A model generated the notes under the pieces. That model saw only the letters and a program-made list of their open reading frames with translations. It did no database searches and was not told where the DNA came from. The position numbers and the translations under genes were made by a program. From positions 310,001 through 374,000 of the forward strand of contig JAWPGT010000009.1 in NCBI GenBank assembly GCA_034638255.1: a DNA stretch of 64,000 bases, written 5' to 3'. Position 1 is the first letter of the stretch; the number at the start of each line of letters is the position of its first letter. The stretch comes from Coprinus comatus (taxonomy: Eukaryota > Basidiomycota > Agaricomycetes > Agaricales > Agaricaceae). This document shows positions 1 to 10,964 of this stretch, piece by piece.

Positions 1-76
1 TCTGGGTGGGTATAGGATTCATCGGTTGGGTTTCTGGTGTTGAATGGTATTTCTCTACAAAGTTGAACAAAATGAG

Positions 77-864
77 CTAAGGGTATGGGAAAGGAGTGGG
101 GACTTGCGAACCTTCGTGATGGAGGAAGAATTCTGAATTATAACGGTGAGTAAAAGAAGGGAAGGGGGGGATTGAATAAACTTGATACGTACCACTTTCA
201 ACATCATAATGATGCCCCTCTGCTCCCAGTTTGTCGAAATTAGGCAACACTTCCAATCCTATCTGGACAAACTCTGCAGATTCTATAACACCATCTTTGT
301 TCAAATCATATATTTTGAGAACTGAATCCACAATCTGGTCGGCCTTTTTCTGATGTTCGACATCATCCTGTTTCCAGAAATTTGTTAGTTGCGAGGGGTA
401 AAGCATTTACTTGTTGACTAACCTTGGACATCTTCGTCGAATATATATGATGAACACCATATACAGCTTCTATTTCGGATCTGTCCCAGTATTCGTCCCT
501 GTTTGTTTCAAATCCATAGTGAGTCCGAAGGTCGTTGAGGAACAAGAAAGTCCATGCACTAACCGGTTCAGGTCATGGAGTAGGAAGAAACTCGCAGGGT
601 CAAAGGTATCACTACATGAGCAATTAATATAAGTCATTGTACGTCCCGAGAAGTCTGAAAACATACATATGATGCTCGGATGACATCTATAACCAAGTTA
701 GCTAATTATACGGTTGGTAATGCAAGAAAACTGACGTGTCGTTGTGCATATTGCTGCATAGTTTCACCATCTGCAGGACCAGCCTGTTCATGGTCGCCAT
801 GAGCCGCTGCATACTGGGCGAGGGCAAGAACGGATAGGCCAGCGAGAGACTTGAGGTTGAACAT
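77..864 (-). CDS. Secreted EF-hand protein (Ssp120/MCFD2-like)
   Basis: Five or so short exons splice into a protein of roughly 170 residues. The N-terminus from 864 is a signal peptide (MFNLKSLAG..., cleavage near AAAHGDHE). A short His-rich stretch (MSSEHHI) follows, then two EF-hands. The first loop reads DLNRDEYWDRSE, assembled across an intron at about 482-545. The second is DLNKDGVIESAE at about 270-310. The C-terminus has EFFLHHEG, and the stop is at 77-79. Order and spacing match fungal Ssp120/MCFD2-type proteins, which are luminal calcium-binding cofactors of ER-to-Golgi cargo receptors; that role is inferred from the family. An in-frame ATG at 894 would add ten residues before the signal peptide, so 864 is preferred. 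All splice junctions I checked keep frame. Confidence 0.82.
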
Positions 865-1094
865 GGTGGGTGCTGGGAGGTTCAGTACAGTCACACGTCA
901 CGCTCATTCTAACCATCTGCCACGAATCTTGCTTGGGCATTAAAGATATTTCTCTGGCTTGGTTTTATCTCGTACAGTATACTAATATTTCCAGATGACC
1001 TCCTTTTTATTTGTTTTATTTGCGATGCTATTTCTGGTTTGGAGTATCTACGTCATTCATTGAGACTATAGCATAAAAGGGCCTCTGGAGTCTT

Positions 1095-2789
1095 GAACCT
1101 CTCGATCCCTTCATGCATCACTGCCTCCTTATTGACGATGTTTTTCATCTCATCTGTGGCCAGCTATGGAAAAATAGTGCATATGGCACTCTACGGAACC
1201 TTGCGTGCACCTGTAGATCCTTCAAAGAGTCTGCTCTTAATAGGCTTTGGTTTGAGGTCCACGCAGTTCTCGAACTGTTTCGATGTCTCCCAAAAGATCT
1301 GATAGGACGTGATTATCTGCAAAAGGACCAGTGAGTCTTTACAGTGGGTCCACCCTGATGCGTCGCGCTCAACCCTTCACATAAAAGGTTATCACCCGGC
1401 CCTTGCAGAGTTCTGAAATAAAAACTATACTCGTCGAGTTCGAGTTCTCACGTTCTAACAACGCCATGAATTCAACCCTAAAATGAGTCTTGATATTTTG
1501 AAAGTGCTCATCGACTCATTGCCTGGATGTATGGTGCCAAACTTGATGAAGTTTGAATGGTCGTTTTCGATTCATGGGCTCGCTCCATTCGATCGGCTGT
1601 TTCTCAACGAAAGTAGAAACCTTACATCGTTGATCCTACAGCTCGTTGCACCCATGGACACCGACGCATCAATCTCCTCATCGCGCTACCTCCGTCACTT
1701 CCTATTCTTCGTGAACTATGGTTGTATTCGAACACACCTCCTGCTGATCTGAGATCATACCTTCCCGCTTTCGGAACGATGGCTGCGAGATGGCCACACC
1801 TCGACACTCTGGCACTTCCGGGAGTCAATCACGATGGGCTTGTCCAAATTTCACAACTACACAATCTCATCAGTTTAACACTAGATCAAGTGACGTATCT
1901 GGACGATAGCATGTATCATGTACCCGCCACTCCTTTTCCCGTTCTCAAATCGATAAATGTTGTAAATTCGTTAACCACATTCACCAAGATTCTTCCCTGT
2001 TCTCCGACTCTCCCTTAGAGGATATGACATTTCGAGAGAAATCATCATCAGGTAATCTCAACGACGAATACAGGTCTTTTCTTCGAGTCCTGGTCGAACT
2101 TTGTCCTGATATTCCCCTCAAAAGCTTCAAGCTTGTTCTTTTGGGGCTCGGGGCATTAAAGTCCGATTTCATAACAGTGCTTGGATCACTCTTAAAGTAC
2201 CACCGTCTGGAACGCGTGTCCGTTCATCTCGACATCAATATTCCTATTCAGGAGGACGATGTGGTACATCTCGCTCGGGCGTGGCCGAATATCAAGCAGC
2301 TGTGCCTTAGTCCCGAGCCAATCCAATTCACAATAAACCCATCTAGACTCGCCACTCTCCTATCATTTTCAGCATGCACACAATTGTGTTATTTAGACCT
2401 ATATTTCGATGCTTCTTCCACAATCTCTTCAAGAGTCATACAAATTCCTCAAATTATCCGATCGCCAGCTCCAATCACTCACAGTCATGAGGGTTGGCAA
2501 GCCTCCTGTTAACCAACCAAAATATGTTGCAGCATTTCTCACATCAATAATCCCAAACTTGACGTATATTTATTATTATATTGAAGACAACGACCTGCCA
2601 GATGAGATTTTGTTTGATATGCCTTGGCACGAAGTCAGAATACATCTCCCGCTCTTTGGAATGATGAAGGAAAGGACACAGAGGATTACGAGGAAACCCG
2701 AAACGTCGACGGAAATAGCAACACCTTATACATTGACTCAAATTGACAGATATATAATTGATTTACTATCTAGTCCTGTTTCCCCTTAG
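1095..2789 (+). pseudogene. Broken F-box/leucine-rich protein gene
   Basis: The start (from 1113) encodes an F-box-like segment: LLIDDVFHLICGQL, then TLRNLACTCRSFKESALNRLW. Downstream are the leucine-rich blocks typical of large Agaricomycete F-box families (DSLPGCMVPNLMKFEW, LPILRELWLYSN, WPHLDTLALPG, VAAFLTSIIPNL). The coding signal moves between frames: a stop near 1331, a change near 1670-1680, another near 2005-2020 (TLP then LEDMTF in a different frame), and another near 2430-2450. Some gaps could be short introns (a GT...AG pair spans about 1961-2018), but the text reads as coding straight through them, so decay is more likely. Intact relatives would give LRR-containing SCF substrate receptors. 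The family call is reasonable; pseudogene status is less certain. Confidence 0.6.
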
Positions 2790-3086
2790 GTTTAGCATCT
2801 ACGGATACATATATATCCCATATATGCACTCTTTTTTTTTTTAGCTCTTTTCTGATGATGCTATTACTTGCAAGTTACATCCAAAGAGGAAATGTAGTGA
2901 GCATTTCGAAGGCTGAAAACCACAAAGGCCGGAAAAATCTTAAGAGGAACCAGAATGACTTGTGTACATATGAGACGGGGTACATATGTGTACACACACA
3001 AAAAAGTGCTGCTCTTGGACATAGCTCGGACATAGATAGGGAAGGAGCCTGAGCTAGGACCCTGCTAGTTCTTTGCCCCCCTCCAT

Positions 3087-3300
3087 ACATCATTACCTCC
3101 TCCTCATTTCAGAAGTCTTTGATTTCATATGCAGCGAGCTATGGGAAGAGTATGCTTATTGTCACATTGCGGGACCCTTGCGTGCACCCCTGTAAAGTGT
3201 TCAAAGAACCTGCTCTGGACAAACATTGGTTCAATTCAACGTTTAAGCCTTCAAGGAGTTCACGAACTATTACGTACGATGTCTGCCGCATTTATGTGAT
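3087..3300 (+). pseudogene. F-box gene fragment, paralogous to 1113-1260
   Basis: From about 3098 one frame reads LLISEVFDFICSELWEE and continues through CHIAGPLRAPL to a stop. At the DNA level the stretch parallels 1120-1260: both contain 'agctatgg', then 'ccttgcgtgcacc', then 'ttcaaagag/ttcaaagaa'. There is no intact frame beyond about 60 codons. It is a second, more decayed copy of the F-box start, about 2 kb downstream of the first. Further F-box-like text may persist at about 3532-3655 (RLMLDPICTKESFKLEISIF), but that part is weak. Confidence 0.55.
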
Positions 3301-3861
3301 CAATTTTTATGGTTTTGATGGACCGGCGAGTGAGTACTTATGGCGCCTTTATAGTATACCCACAACCCACAAAAGTGTATCTGAATCTCTAAAGTTTGAA
3401 AACAACACAACCCGATCGAAAAACTCTTTTTACTACTCCTATCAACTCACAACTTTGTCCTTGTCCTTGTCTAGTACAAAAGCTATCTGACTTATGCCTA
3501 CATTTTATTTAATAATATATATACAACTTCAGGCTCATGCTCGACCCAATATGTACCAAAGAGTCTTTCAAACTTGAGATATCAATATTTGTTGATAGTT
3601 GCGACGCGGAAGTATTTATTTCTATTACCAAGTCTGTGGTACATACTATATACGTAAGTCAAGAAATGTAGATAGATTATTCAATAGGTTGTTTTAAACG
3701 AGTGTAGTGAGTAGTAAAGGGAAGGAGGGATGGGAACGGTGGGTAATCAGTTTATAGATAGCACATATAGGATGCACCAAAAAAAAAAACCAAAAACAAG
3801 AAAAACAAGATACTAAAGGGAAAGTCCTAGGGCCAGTAGGTGTCCATTGGAAAGATATAGT
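3301..3861. other. Intergenic, possible F-box debris
   Basis: AT-rich spacer with an A-rich run near 3779. Apart from the weak F-box-like text at about 3532-3655 I see nothing in it. The last part probably holds the 3' UTR of the minus-strand GH128 gene. Confidence 0.4.
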
Positions 3862-5430
3862 TTAAATCAAAACAAGTGCGCTCAGGATAAAAGAAGAAAT
3901 AAAAACGACTGTGATGAAAGTAGATATAAATGTTTGATAGTTCAAATTATACGAAATGGCGCCAGAATTTAAAGCTGGCCAAGAAGTGACCAAAGGTTGG
4001 TTAGGACCATCTTCAGGACTAACAGTACGATATTCTTCAGTTGAACCCGATGTTCTATTTGATGTGTGAATGGTTTTGGCTCCCGTGTAAAGTTCACCGA
4101 GTGCATTGAGGCCGCCATCTTCTCGAAGCATATCTGAAAAAAAAGATGATGGCACATGAGAAAAAGTCAATTAAGAATGTTATAAAAATAAACGTTTCCG
4201 TCCGGGGTGGACGGAGATATGAGATAAGAAAGATGGATTTGTACGTACTGTAATGAACATCTTCTTCTGGTCGCTGAGATGAGAATAATAGTTAGAATTA
4301 CCCATTGAATATTTCATCGATAAGGTTATCTTAAACACTTACGAAAAAGCCAAACCAAGCGTAACGTTCAATCCAATCCAAAGAGTCGAGATAGTTGATA
4401 GTTTGATTCATAAAATCCCAGACCACTGACAGCGGGGGAAAAACAAATCAATGATCAATCAGTCACTAGTCAATCAAAGAGTTCTCGGTCCTTAAAAATG
4501 ATCGAAATACATACCCGTATCATTACTCGAGATATCCGCAAATTCAGTAATCCAGATCGGATATTTTGGATAGTTGGTGTGAATGTCCCATATATAGTTG
4601 TAAAATCCTTCACTACCCGAACCGTACCTTTTATAAAATTTAATCAGTCAGCAGGAAATCCAAGGCTTGGTTATACTTAATGCTTGATTTTTTGACGTAC
4701 CAATGAATAGGCAAGAAATCGATAGAACAATCTTTACACTCGTTAAAGAATTCGGTTAACCATTCTTTTCCAGATGGAGCTGCAGTAATAGCTGGTCCTC
4801 CAAGTTTCACACCTTCCCCTTTTAACGGTTCAATAAATTGCATCCAAAGTTGAGCTGCCTCTCCCGGTTTCAAATTCGACTGACTCGCAAGATCAGGCTC
4901 ATTAAATGCCTATAATCGAAAAAAAGCGTGAAAGGAAAAAAAGGAGTTAAGTTATAAAATGTTTAAGGGTCGGTGAGCGGATCTGACAGAAAAAGGAAAC
5001 ATAGATTCCTTACAAGGAGTGTATCTGCGTTTTGAGTGCTAACGGTACCCGCTAACCTATCAACGTTACCGGAGCCCCATTGCATAGGAGTATAATGCAG
5101 ATTACTTTGGGAAATGTAAGTGGGTGGAAGGTTTGCCCAGTCATATATCCAGGAAAGTACACTCTCTGTTTGGTTGGCGTTTAGGATGTCCTCGGGCGTG
5201 CCCCCGGATGCAAATGCAAGACCACGTTTAGAGTTCTTTTGACCTGAACGAGTAGACGTCGCAGTTGTTGAGGGGACAGTCCTACTAGTGGTTGACGACG
5301 ACAACGACGGGCCATTGCGCGTACTGGTTGAGACCGTAGAAGATACCTTCGACGTTATGTTTTGGGTGTTCGCCGAAACAGAAGCAAACGTAAGTGAGAA
5401 TAAGATCCAGGATGCAGCACTGAGAAGCAT
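3862..5430 (-). CDS. GH128 endo-beta-1,3-glucanase, probably GPI-anchored
   Basis: The signal peptide begins at 5430 (MLLSAASWILFSLTFASVSA). A Ser/Thr-rich linker of about 50 residues follows, then the glycosyl hydrolase catalytic core typical of GH128 (Asl1-like). Visible landmarks are KRGLAFASGG, AFNEPDLASQSNL (the NEP glutamate as acid/base), GGPAITAAPSG, FLPIHWYGSGSEGF, and IWITEFADIS (the TEF glutamate as nucleophile). The C-terminus ends in a hydrophobic tail after a Ser/Pro-rich stretch (FISTFITVVFISSFILSALV), as in GPI-attached wall enzymes. Introns are short and GT-AG: after NADTLL, after WY, after SSNDT and near RPEEDVHY. The predicted role is cleavage of beta-1,3-glucan in the fungal wall during remodelling. 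The stop is at 3862-3864. Confidence 0.85.
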
Positions 5431-6298
5431 GGTGAGGAAGGGGGCAGGAAAGCAAAGGCCGAAGGGAAAACAACATGGGTTGAATGAGTTTAATATTTAA
5501 AGCAATTTTTTGGTATACTTCGAAATAGGACTTAGAATGGCCACCTCTTGGCCACCTCGGAGGTGTTCGAAGTGTGGCAGCGACGCATGATAGGGGAACT
5601 GTCCATCGTTCTCTTGACATAGTATTGTATTTTCCATGTCAGAAGAAAGATGGAGATGGATGGCAAAGGCATCACATAATAGATCCCGGAAAAATACACG
5701 AAGGCCAATTCGACAGCATAGACCACAAGGATAATCAATTGGCCTAGGCCATCAAGTGAAGAAGACTCGGTTGGTAGATTACGCTTGTTCTTGGACACGG
5801 CTTATGGGTTGTCAGAGTGAAGAAGACTGATGAAGTACCTGACCACAGTGCTTGTGTGTTGTAATGTCCGGATATATGCCAATGAAGATCAGACGTCGGC
5901 GTCAGTCCGACGAATGTTAGATGGATCAAATGCTATATTTTGATTGATCCATTTTTTATGAATGTCGATCTATCACCAAGACCAGCCCATTTGGATCAAG
6001 ACATCGATGTATAGTTCTTCACAGCTTCGGCACGATATAGAGTCCTATGTCCGCTGGGCCGCATTTCACCCGCTGCAGAAAAGTATTTTCGATGTTGCTT
6101 AATAAAAGGAAGTATGTGTCAATTCCGGATTGTTCAATCAAGCCACTAGAGAAAGCAGCCGCGAGGTGATGAAGTACATATGGAACCAAGGCTACAAGCA
6201 AATGGGAAGAAGCAAGAGCTATAAGTGTTCAGGTACCAGAGGAATGGGTGACCGGGTCGCGTGGTAAAAGTTTGAATAAGGGGGATATATGCGTACTT
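5431..6298. other. Intergenic, 0.87 kb
   Basis: It lies between the start of the GH128 gene and the 3' end of the prefoldin gene. It should contain the GH128 promoter. One 88-codon minus-strand open frame with a hydrophobic middle occurs (5532-5798), but it has no start context, domain or spliced partner that I recognise. Confidence 0.4.
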
Positions 6299-6874
6299 TC
6301 ACTGCTTAGGTGCATGATGGAACTAAAAATTCTCGGTTAGTTGTAGAGAAGGATCAAGTGGAAGTGTGCATACAATGTCACGAAGCTGTGCTTGAGCATC
6401 GTTAAACTGCTTTTCGAGGAATTTAGACTGCAGGGACGTTAGATGGGTTTACTGCTATGAAATCTAGTGGAAGAAACTACCTTCTTGTTGAGACTATTGA
6501 TATCATCTGTAAGTTCCTTTTCTTGCTGTTTGAGCTCGTTGACCATTTGTTTGTGGGGTTCCATCATGAACCTGACGTATGTAAGTGATTGAAGATGGGA
6601 TAGATAAGACCAAGTACATCTTGCCAACACCCTTGTAGAGATGAACGTCCTCGTCCATCGAGGTGATTTCCTTAGTTGTGAGCTGCAAGATGCGCTTCTC
6701 ACGTTCCTTGGCAGCGGTCTGTTGGACAAAGATATTCAGGGCACGCTGGCTCTGAAGAGCAGTCTGCTGGATCTGAACCAGAATCTGATTATTTTGAGTG
6801 GCTTGAGTTGTGGATGACTAGCAAGGTGTCGGTGGATTGACCTTGCGAAGAGTGTCGTCTGAGAGCGTAGACAT
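6299..6874 (-). CDS. PFD1: Prefoldin subunit 1 (beta-type)
   Basis: Spliced minus-strand gene. It starts MSTLSDDTLRK at 6874-6872 and then joins IQQTALQSQRALNIFVQQT and the helical text EREKRILQLTTKEITSMDED. Next come VHLYKGVGKMF and MMEPHKQMVNELKQQEKEL, then SKFLEKQFNDAQAQLRDI. A short last exon gives FHHAPKQ and a stop at 6299-6301. The two coiled-coil arms around a small beta-hairpin (LYKGVGKMF) are the beta-prefoldin fold. The product is a subunit of the cytosolic hexameric chaperone that delivers actin and tubulin to CCT. Length (about 120 residues) fits the family. It is transcribed away from SNU114, with 110 bp between the two start codons. Confidence 0.85.
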
Positions 6875-6984
6875 TGTGCTTTCTTGGGGTACAGAATGAG
6901 AGAGACTTGTTGATGTGCGTAGGTGTAACGCTTGTGACGCCTCACAAAATATTCGCATTTCTACTTCTCTCGCTAACACATCCA
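6875..6984. promoter_or_regulatory. Shared divergent promoter region PFD1 / SNU114
   Basis: Only 110 bp separate the divergent start codons (6874 minus, 6985 plus), so both core promoters and 5' UTRs must lie here or overlap the neighbouring gene. No TATA box is evident. Confidence 0.6.
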
Positions 6985-9900
6985 ATGGCCTCTCTCGAAG
7001 ATTACGACGAGTTCGGAAATTATATCGGTGCAGGTCTAGACTCAGACTCAGACGACCAGGAGGAACCTCAGACACATTATGAACAAAACCCTGCGCCTGC
7101 TGCACCACTGGAAGGCTTCGATGATGAGATGCAAGAAACAGATAATAACATGGCCCTCATGGAGGTCGATGGTGTGTTGCACCACCCAATGTAAAAATGT
7201 AACTATTGGGTCTTGACAAGTGCTCTTTCATTGTAGAGGAACCCTCACATAAGGCTGTCGTTTTGCATGAAGACAAGCAATACTATCCTCTGGCACACCA
7301 ACTATACGGTGAAGACGTCGAGACATTAGTCCAAGAAGAGGACGCCCAGCCCCTCTCAGAACCTATAATCGCACCCATAAAGTGCGAAGATGGACAGTGG
7401 AGGAAAAGGACATGCCAGAGACGCGTTTTGATAAAGGGTGTGTTGTACATAGGTATTAACATCTGGACATAAAATAACGCGTCTTTTTAGCTTCTTGCTA
7501 AATATGACTGGATTCCCGGAAATGGTTCGCAACGTTGCAGTGGTGGGTCATCTGCATCACGGAAAAACTGCCCTCATGGACATGCTGGTCTTTGAAACAC
7601 ACAAACTAGTCTGGGATGCAGATAAGCCGGTGCGTAAGGTTGACTTGTTGCATGAGCATGTTTTGACCACATAATGAATGAAGGTCCGATACACTGATAC
7701 CCATATTCTCTCTCGCGAACGCGATATTTCTATTAAATCATCTCCAATGTCACTCATTCTCTCGAACACTGCCGGAAAATCGCATCTAATCCATTTTATC
7801 GATACGCCGGGGCATGTCAACTTTCTTGACGAGGTTGCATCGGCAATGCGCCTTGCGGACGGCATTTTATTGGTTGTGGATGTAGTTGAAGGGGTAAGTA
7901 TAATCTTCGTGTCTCGGTACTAAGAACTAAAACATCACCTGCAGCTGATGATTGGTACTGAACAAATCATTCGACATGCTCTACAAGAAGGTATCAAAAT
8001 TACTCTTGTCGTCAACAAAATCGACAGACTCATCCTTGAGCTTCGTATCAACCTGCCGATGCATACTATAAGATTAAACATACCATTGAAGAAATTAACA
8101 CATTCATCAGGTGTGTATTTCTTATCACGAACGTTGTCCTTACATTCAACCAGTCTGTTCTACCTAAAGCAATATCGATCCCGACCCAGAATTGCGTTTA
8201 AGCCCTGAAAATGGAAACGTTGCTTTTGCTAGCACGGATATGAATTGGTGTTTCACTTTGCGGTCGTTTGCCAAGTTGTATGCGGATACGTATGGTAAGC
8301 TGGAACCTGTCTGCGGATAAAATACCTCTCAACAATAAAATAGGCAAACTCGATGTTAATGCATTTGCTGCACGGCTTTGGGGTGATATCTACTTCAACC
8401 CAGAGACAAGAGGTTCACTCGCAAGCATGATGATCCAGAACAGAACCGGACATTTGTCCATTTCATTCTTGATCCTTTATACAAGATCTATAGTCATGTA
8501 CTCAGCGAGGAGACAGACGACTTGAAGGAGACACTAGCGAGCCTGGGTATCACTCTAAAACCTGTGATATATAAGATGGATGTGCGACCTCTGTTGAAAG
8601 TCGTATTGGATCAATTCTTTGGGTCCTCCACAGGCTTGGTCGATGTTATCGTCGAGCATATACCCTCGCCCATCGAGAATGCAACAAATAAAGTGTGTAC
8701 CTGTCATCGTATTTTTGATTGTAACTTATGACTGTGATAGGTTGAACATATTTATACTGGCCCCCAAACCTCTGAACTCGCTACCTCTATGAAGTCGTGC
8801 GACCTAGAAGGTCCGGTTATGGTGCATATAACGAAACTGTATCACACAACGGATGCACAGTCCTTTAGAGCATTTGGTAGGGTCATGAGCGGAACATTGA
8901 GGAAGGGCGTTGAGCTGAAGGTGCTGGGTGAGGGATATTCACCAGAAGACGAAGAAGATATGATGAAATCCACCGTCGAGGATCTATGGATGAGCGAGGC
9001 ACGGTATGATTTCTTCCCTCGTCGTCAGATTTATGCAAGACCAACCCTGTTTCAGATATTTTCTTCCAGCAGAGGAGGTTCCGGCTGGAAATCTGGTGCT
9101 TATTGGCGGAGTCGATGCCTCTATCTCCAAAACAGCAACGCTAGCATCAACAAATATGATGACGACCTCTACATCTTCCGACCCATCAAACATATCACAG
9201 AATCAGTACTCAAAATCGCTATCGAGCCCATTGCCCCATCAGAACTACCCAAGATGCTGTCAGGTCTACGCAGTATTAATAAATCATACCCTTTAATTGC
9301 GACAAAAGTAGAGGAGAGTGGAGAGCATGTGCTGATTGGTACAGGAGAGTTGTATCTGGATTGTGTTATGCACGACCTAAGAAGATTGTTCTCGGAGATT
9401 GAGATCAAAGTTTCGGATCCTGTTACTAAGTTTTGTGAGACTGTGCTGGAAACAAGTGCGCTCAAGTGTTATGCTGATACACCCAATAAAAAGTATATTT
9501 CCTTGCCTTATGTTGTACACTTCTAATTAACCAATTATTCTCCAGGAACAAAATTACCATGATTGCTGAGCCTCTAGAACGTGGTATTGCTGAGGACATT
9601 GAGAGAGGACGGGTTACGATGCGGATGTCAGCGAAGGATCGAGGCAAGTTTTTCGAGGAGAAATATCAATGGGATCTGCTTGCATCTCGGTCAATATGGG
9701 CGTTTGGGCCAGATGAAAATGGCGCAAATATTCTTCTGGATGATACTTTACCTTCGCAGGTATGTCATCCTCGTACTTACTCTGGTCAAAGTATTAAACG
9801 GTTACAGGTTGACAAGAAACTTCTCGGCACTGTTAAGGAACATATTAAACAAGGTTTCCAATGGGGCGCGCGTGAAGGCCCACTATGTGATGAACGTAAG

Positions 9901-10741
9901 TAACCGAGGTTGATCATCTTTCCTGTAATGCTGATTTGTAATTATGTTTCACAGCTATGCGTAATGTGAAATTCCGTTTGCTCGACGCAAGCCTAGCAAC
10001 AGAACCAATCTTCCGCGGAGGAGGACAAATCGTACCCACAGCTCGACGTGTCTGCTATTCATCTTTCTTAATGGTGGGAAAATATTCAAATTCGACTGAA
10101 ACCATATGATTAATTTCGATCAAATAGGCGACACCTCGCTTAATGGAGCCAGTGTATTATGTCGAGGTGCAGGCACCTGCTGATTGCATTTCTGCGGTGT
10201 ATACAGTTCTTGCACGCCGTCGTGGGCATGTTACACAAGATATAGCAAAGGCTGGTTCGCCGTTGTATACGGTGAAGGCTTTGATCCCTGTTATTGATGC
10301 TAATGGTTTCGAAACCGATCTCAGAACGGCAACCCAAGGACAAGCGTTCTGTCTACAAATATTCGACCATTGGTCAATTGTCCCTGGTGTGTTCTTTCGC
10401 TCCCACGAGAAGATAGAAGCATGCGGATATTAACCATATTCATTGTTTTATTGCAGGTGATCCCACTGATACTAGTATCAAGTTGCGACCTCTAGAGCCT
10501 GCGTCTGGACAGGCTTTGGCCAGGGACCTTGTACTTAAAACTCGGAGGCGAAAGGGTCTTGGCGACCAAATTGCAGTGTCCAAATATTTGGACGACGAGT
10601 TCGTGGTAAGTGATCATCTGTTCCGCAAGATTCTATCACCGGCCCTGAGAATTTTTTGTTGCACGAAACTGACACGTCATTCCTCATTGTGTTCTACAGC
10701 TTGCGCTCTCTGCGTCAGGACATGCAGACTTGCTCGGATAG
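6985..10741 (+). CDS. SNU114: U5 snRNP GTPase Snu114 (EFTUD2), with four frame breaks
   Basis: EF-2-like spliceosomal GTPase that controls Brr2 during activation and disassembly. The acidic N-terminus ([17 protein letters not shown]) is followed by the G domain: G1 [11 protein letters not shown]3 DTPGHVNF, G4 [13 protein letters not shown]-2 domains II-V follow ([114 protein letters not shown]). The last exon ends [12 protein letters not shown] and a stop at 10739-10741. Many introns of 45-70 nt splice cleanly. Four places need one extra base to keep the conserved frame: about 7379 (PIK/VRRW), 8050 ([13 protein letters not shown]), 8410 ([12 protein letters not shown]) and 9158 (STN/DDDLYIF). 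Either the assembly lost bases or this copy is decaying. Confidence 0.88.
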
Positions 10742-10964
10742 AAGATAATGTGGTATTTTGTTATATAGTTTTTTGTTTTGTAAGATTTGGAAATGGCTAT
10801 GAGGCGTAGGTGCTCAGGGGCGCATATTGGAGAAGGTGTGCGATCACGTGATCTTGGGAGATTATAGATGCCAGAAGAATGCCACGTATGTATCAAGCGT
10901 AGTATTTAGGACACAAGCAAGCAGCAATACACATCACTTTCTCTCCTCGTCCTGGTCCTTCGTC

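Noticed and set aside
1961..2018. Possible intron in the F-box gene that would remove one frame break
   Set aside because: The GT...AG pair exists, but the sequence inside reads as good F-box-family coding text, and the other breaks remain.
5532..5798. 88-codon hydrophobic minus-strand open frame upstream of the GH128 gene
   Set aside because: Looks like chance hydrophobicity from T-rich DNA; no conserved motif, and it overlaps the expected GH128 promoter.
9008..9058. Apparent frame change in SNU114 near [10 protein letters not shown]
   Set aside because: Explained by a normal short intron (GTATGATT...TTTCAG), so it was not counted among the four real breaks.
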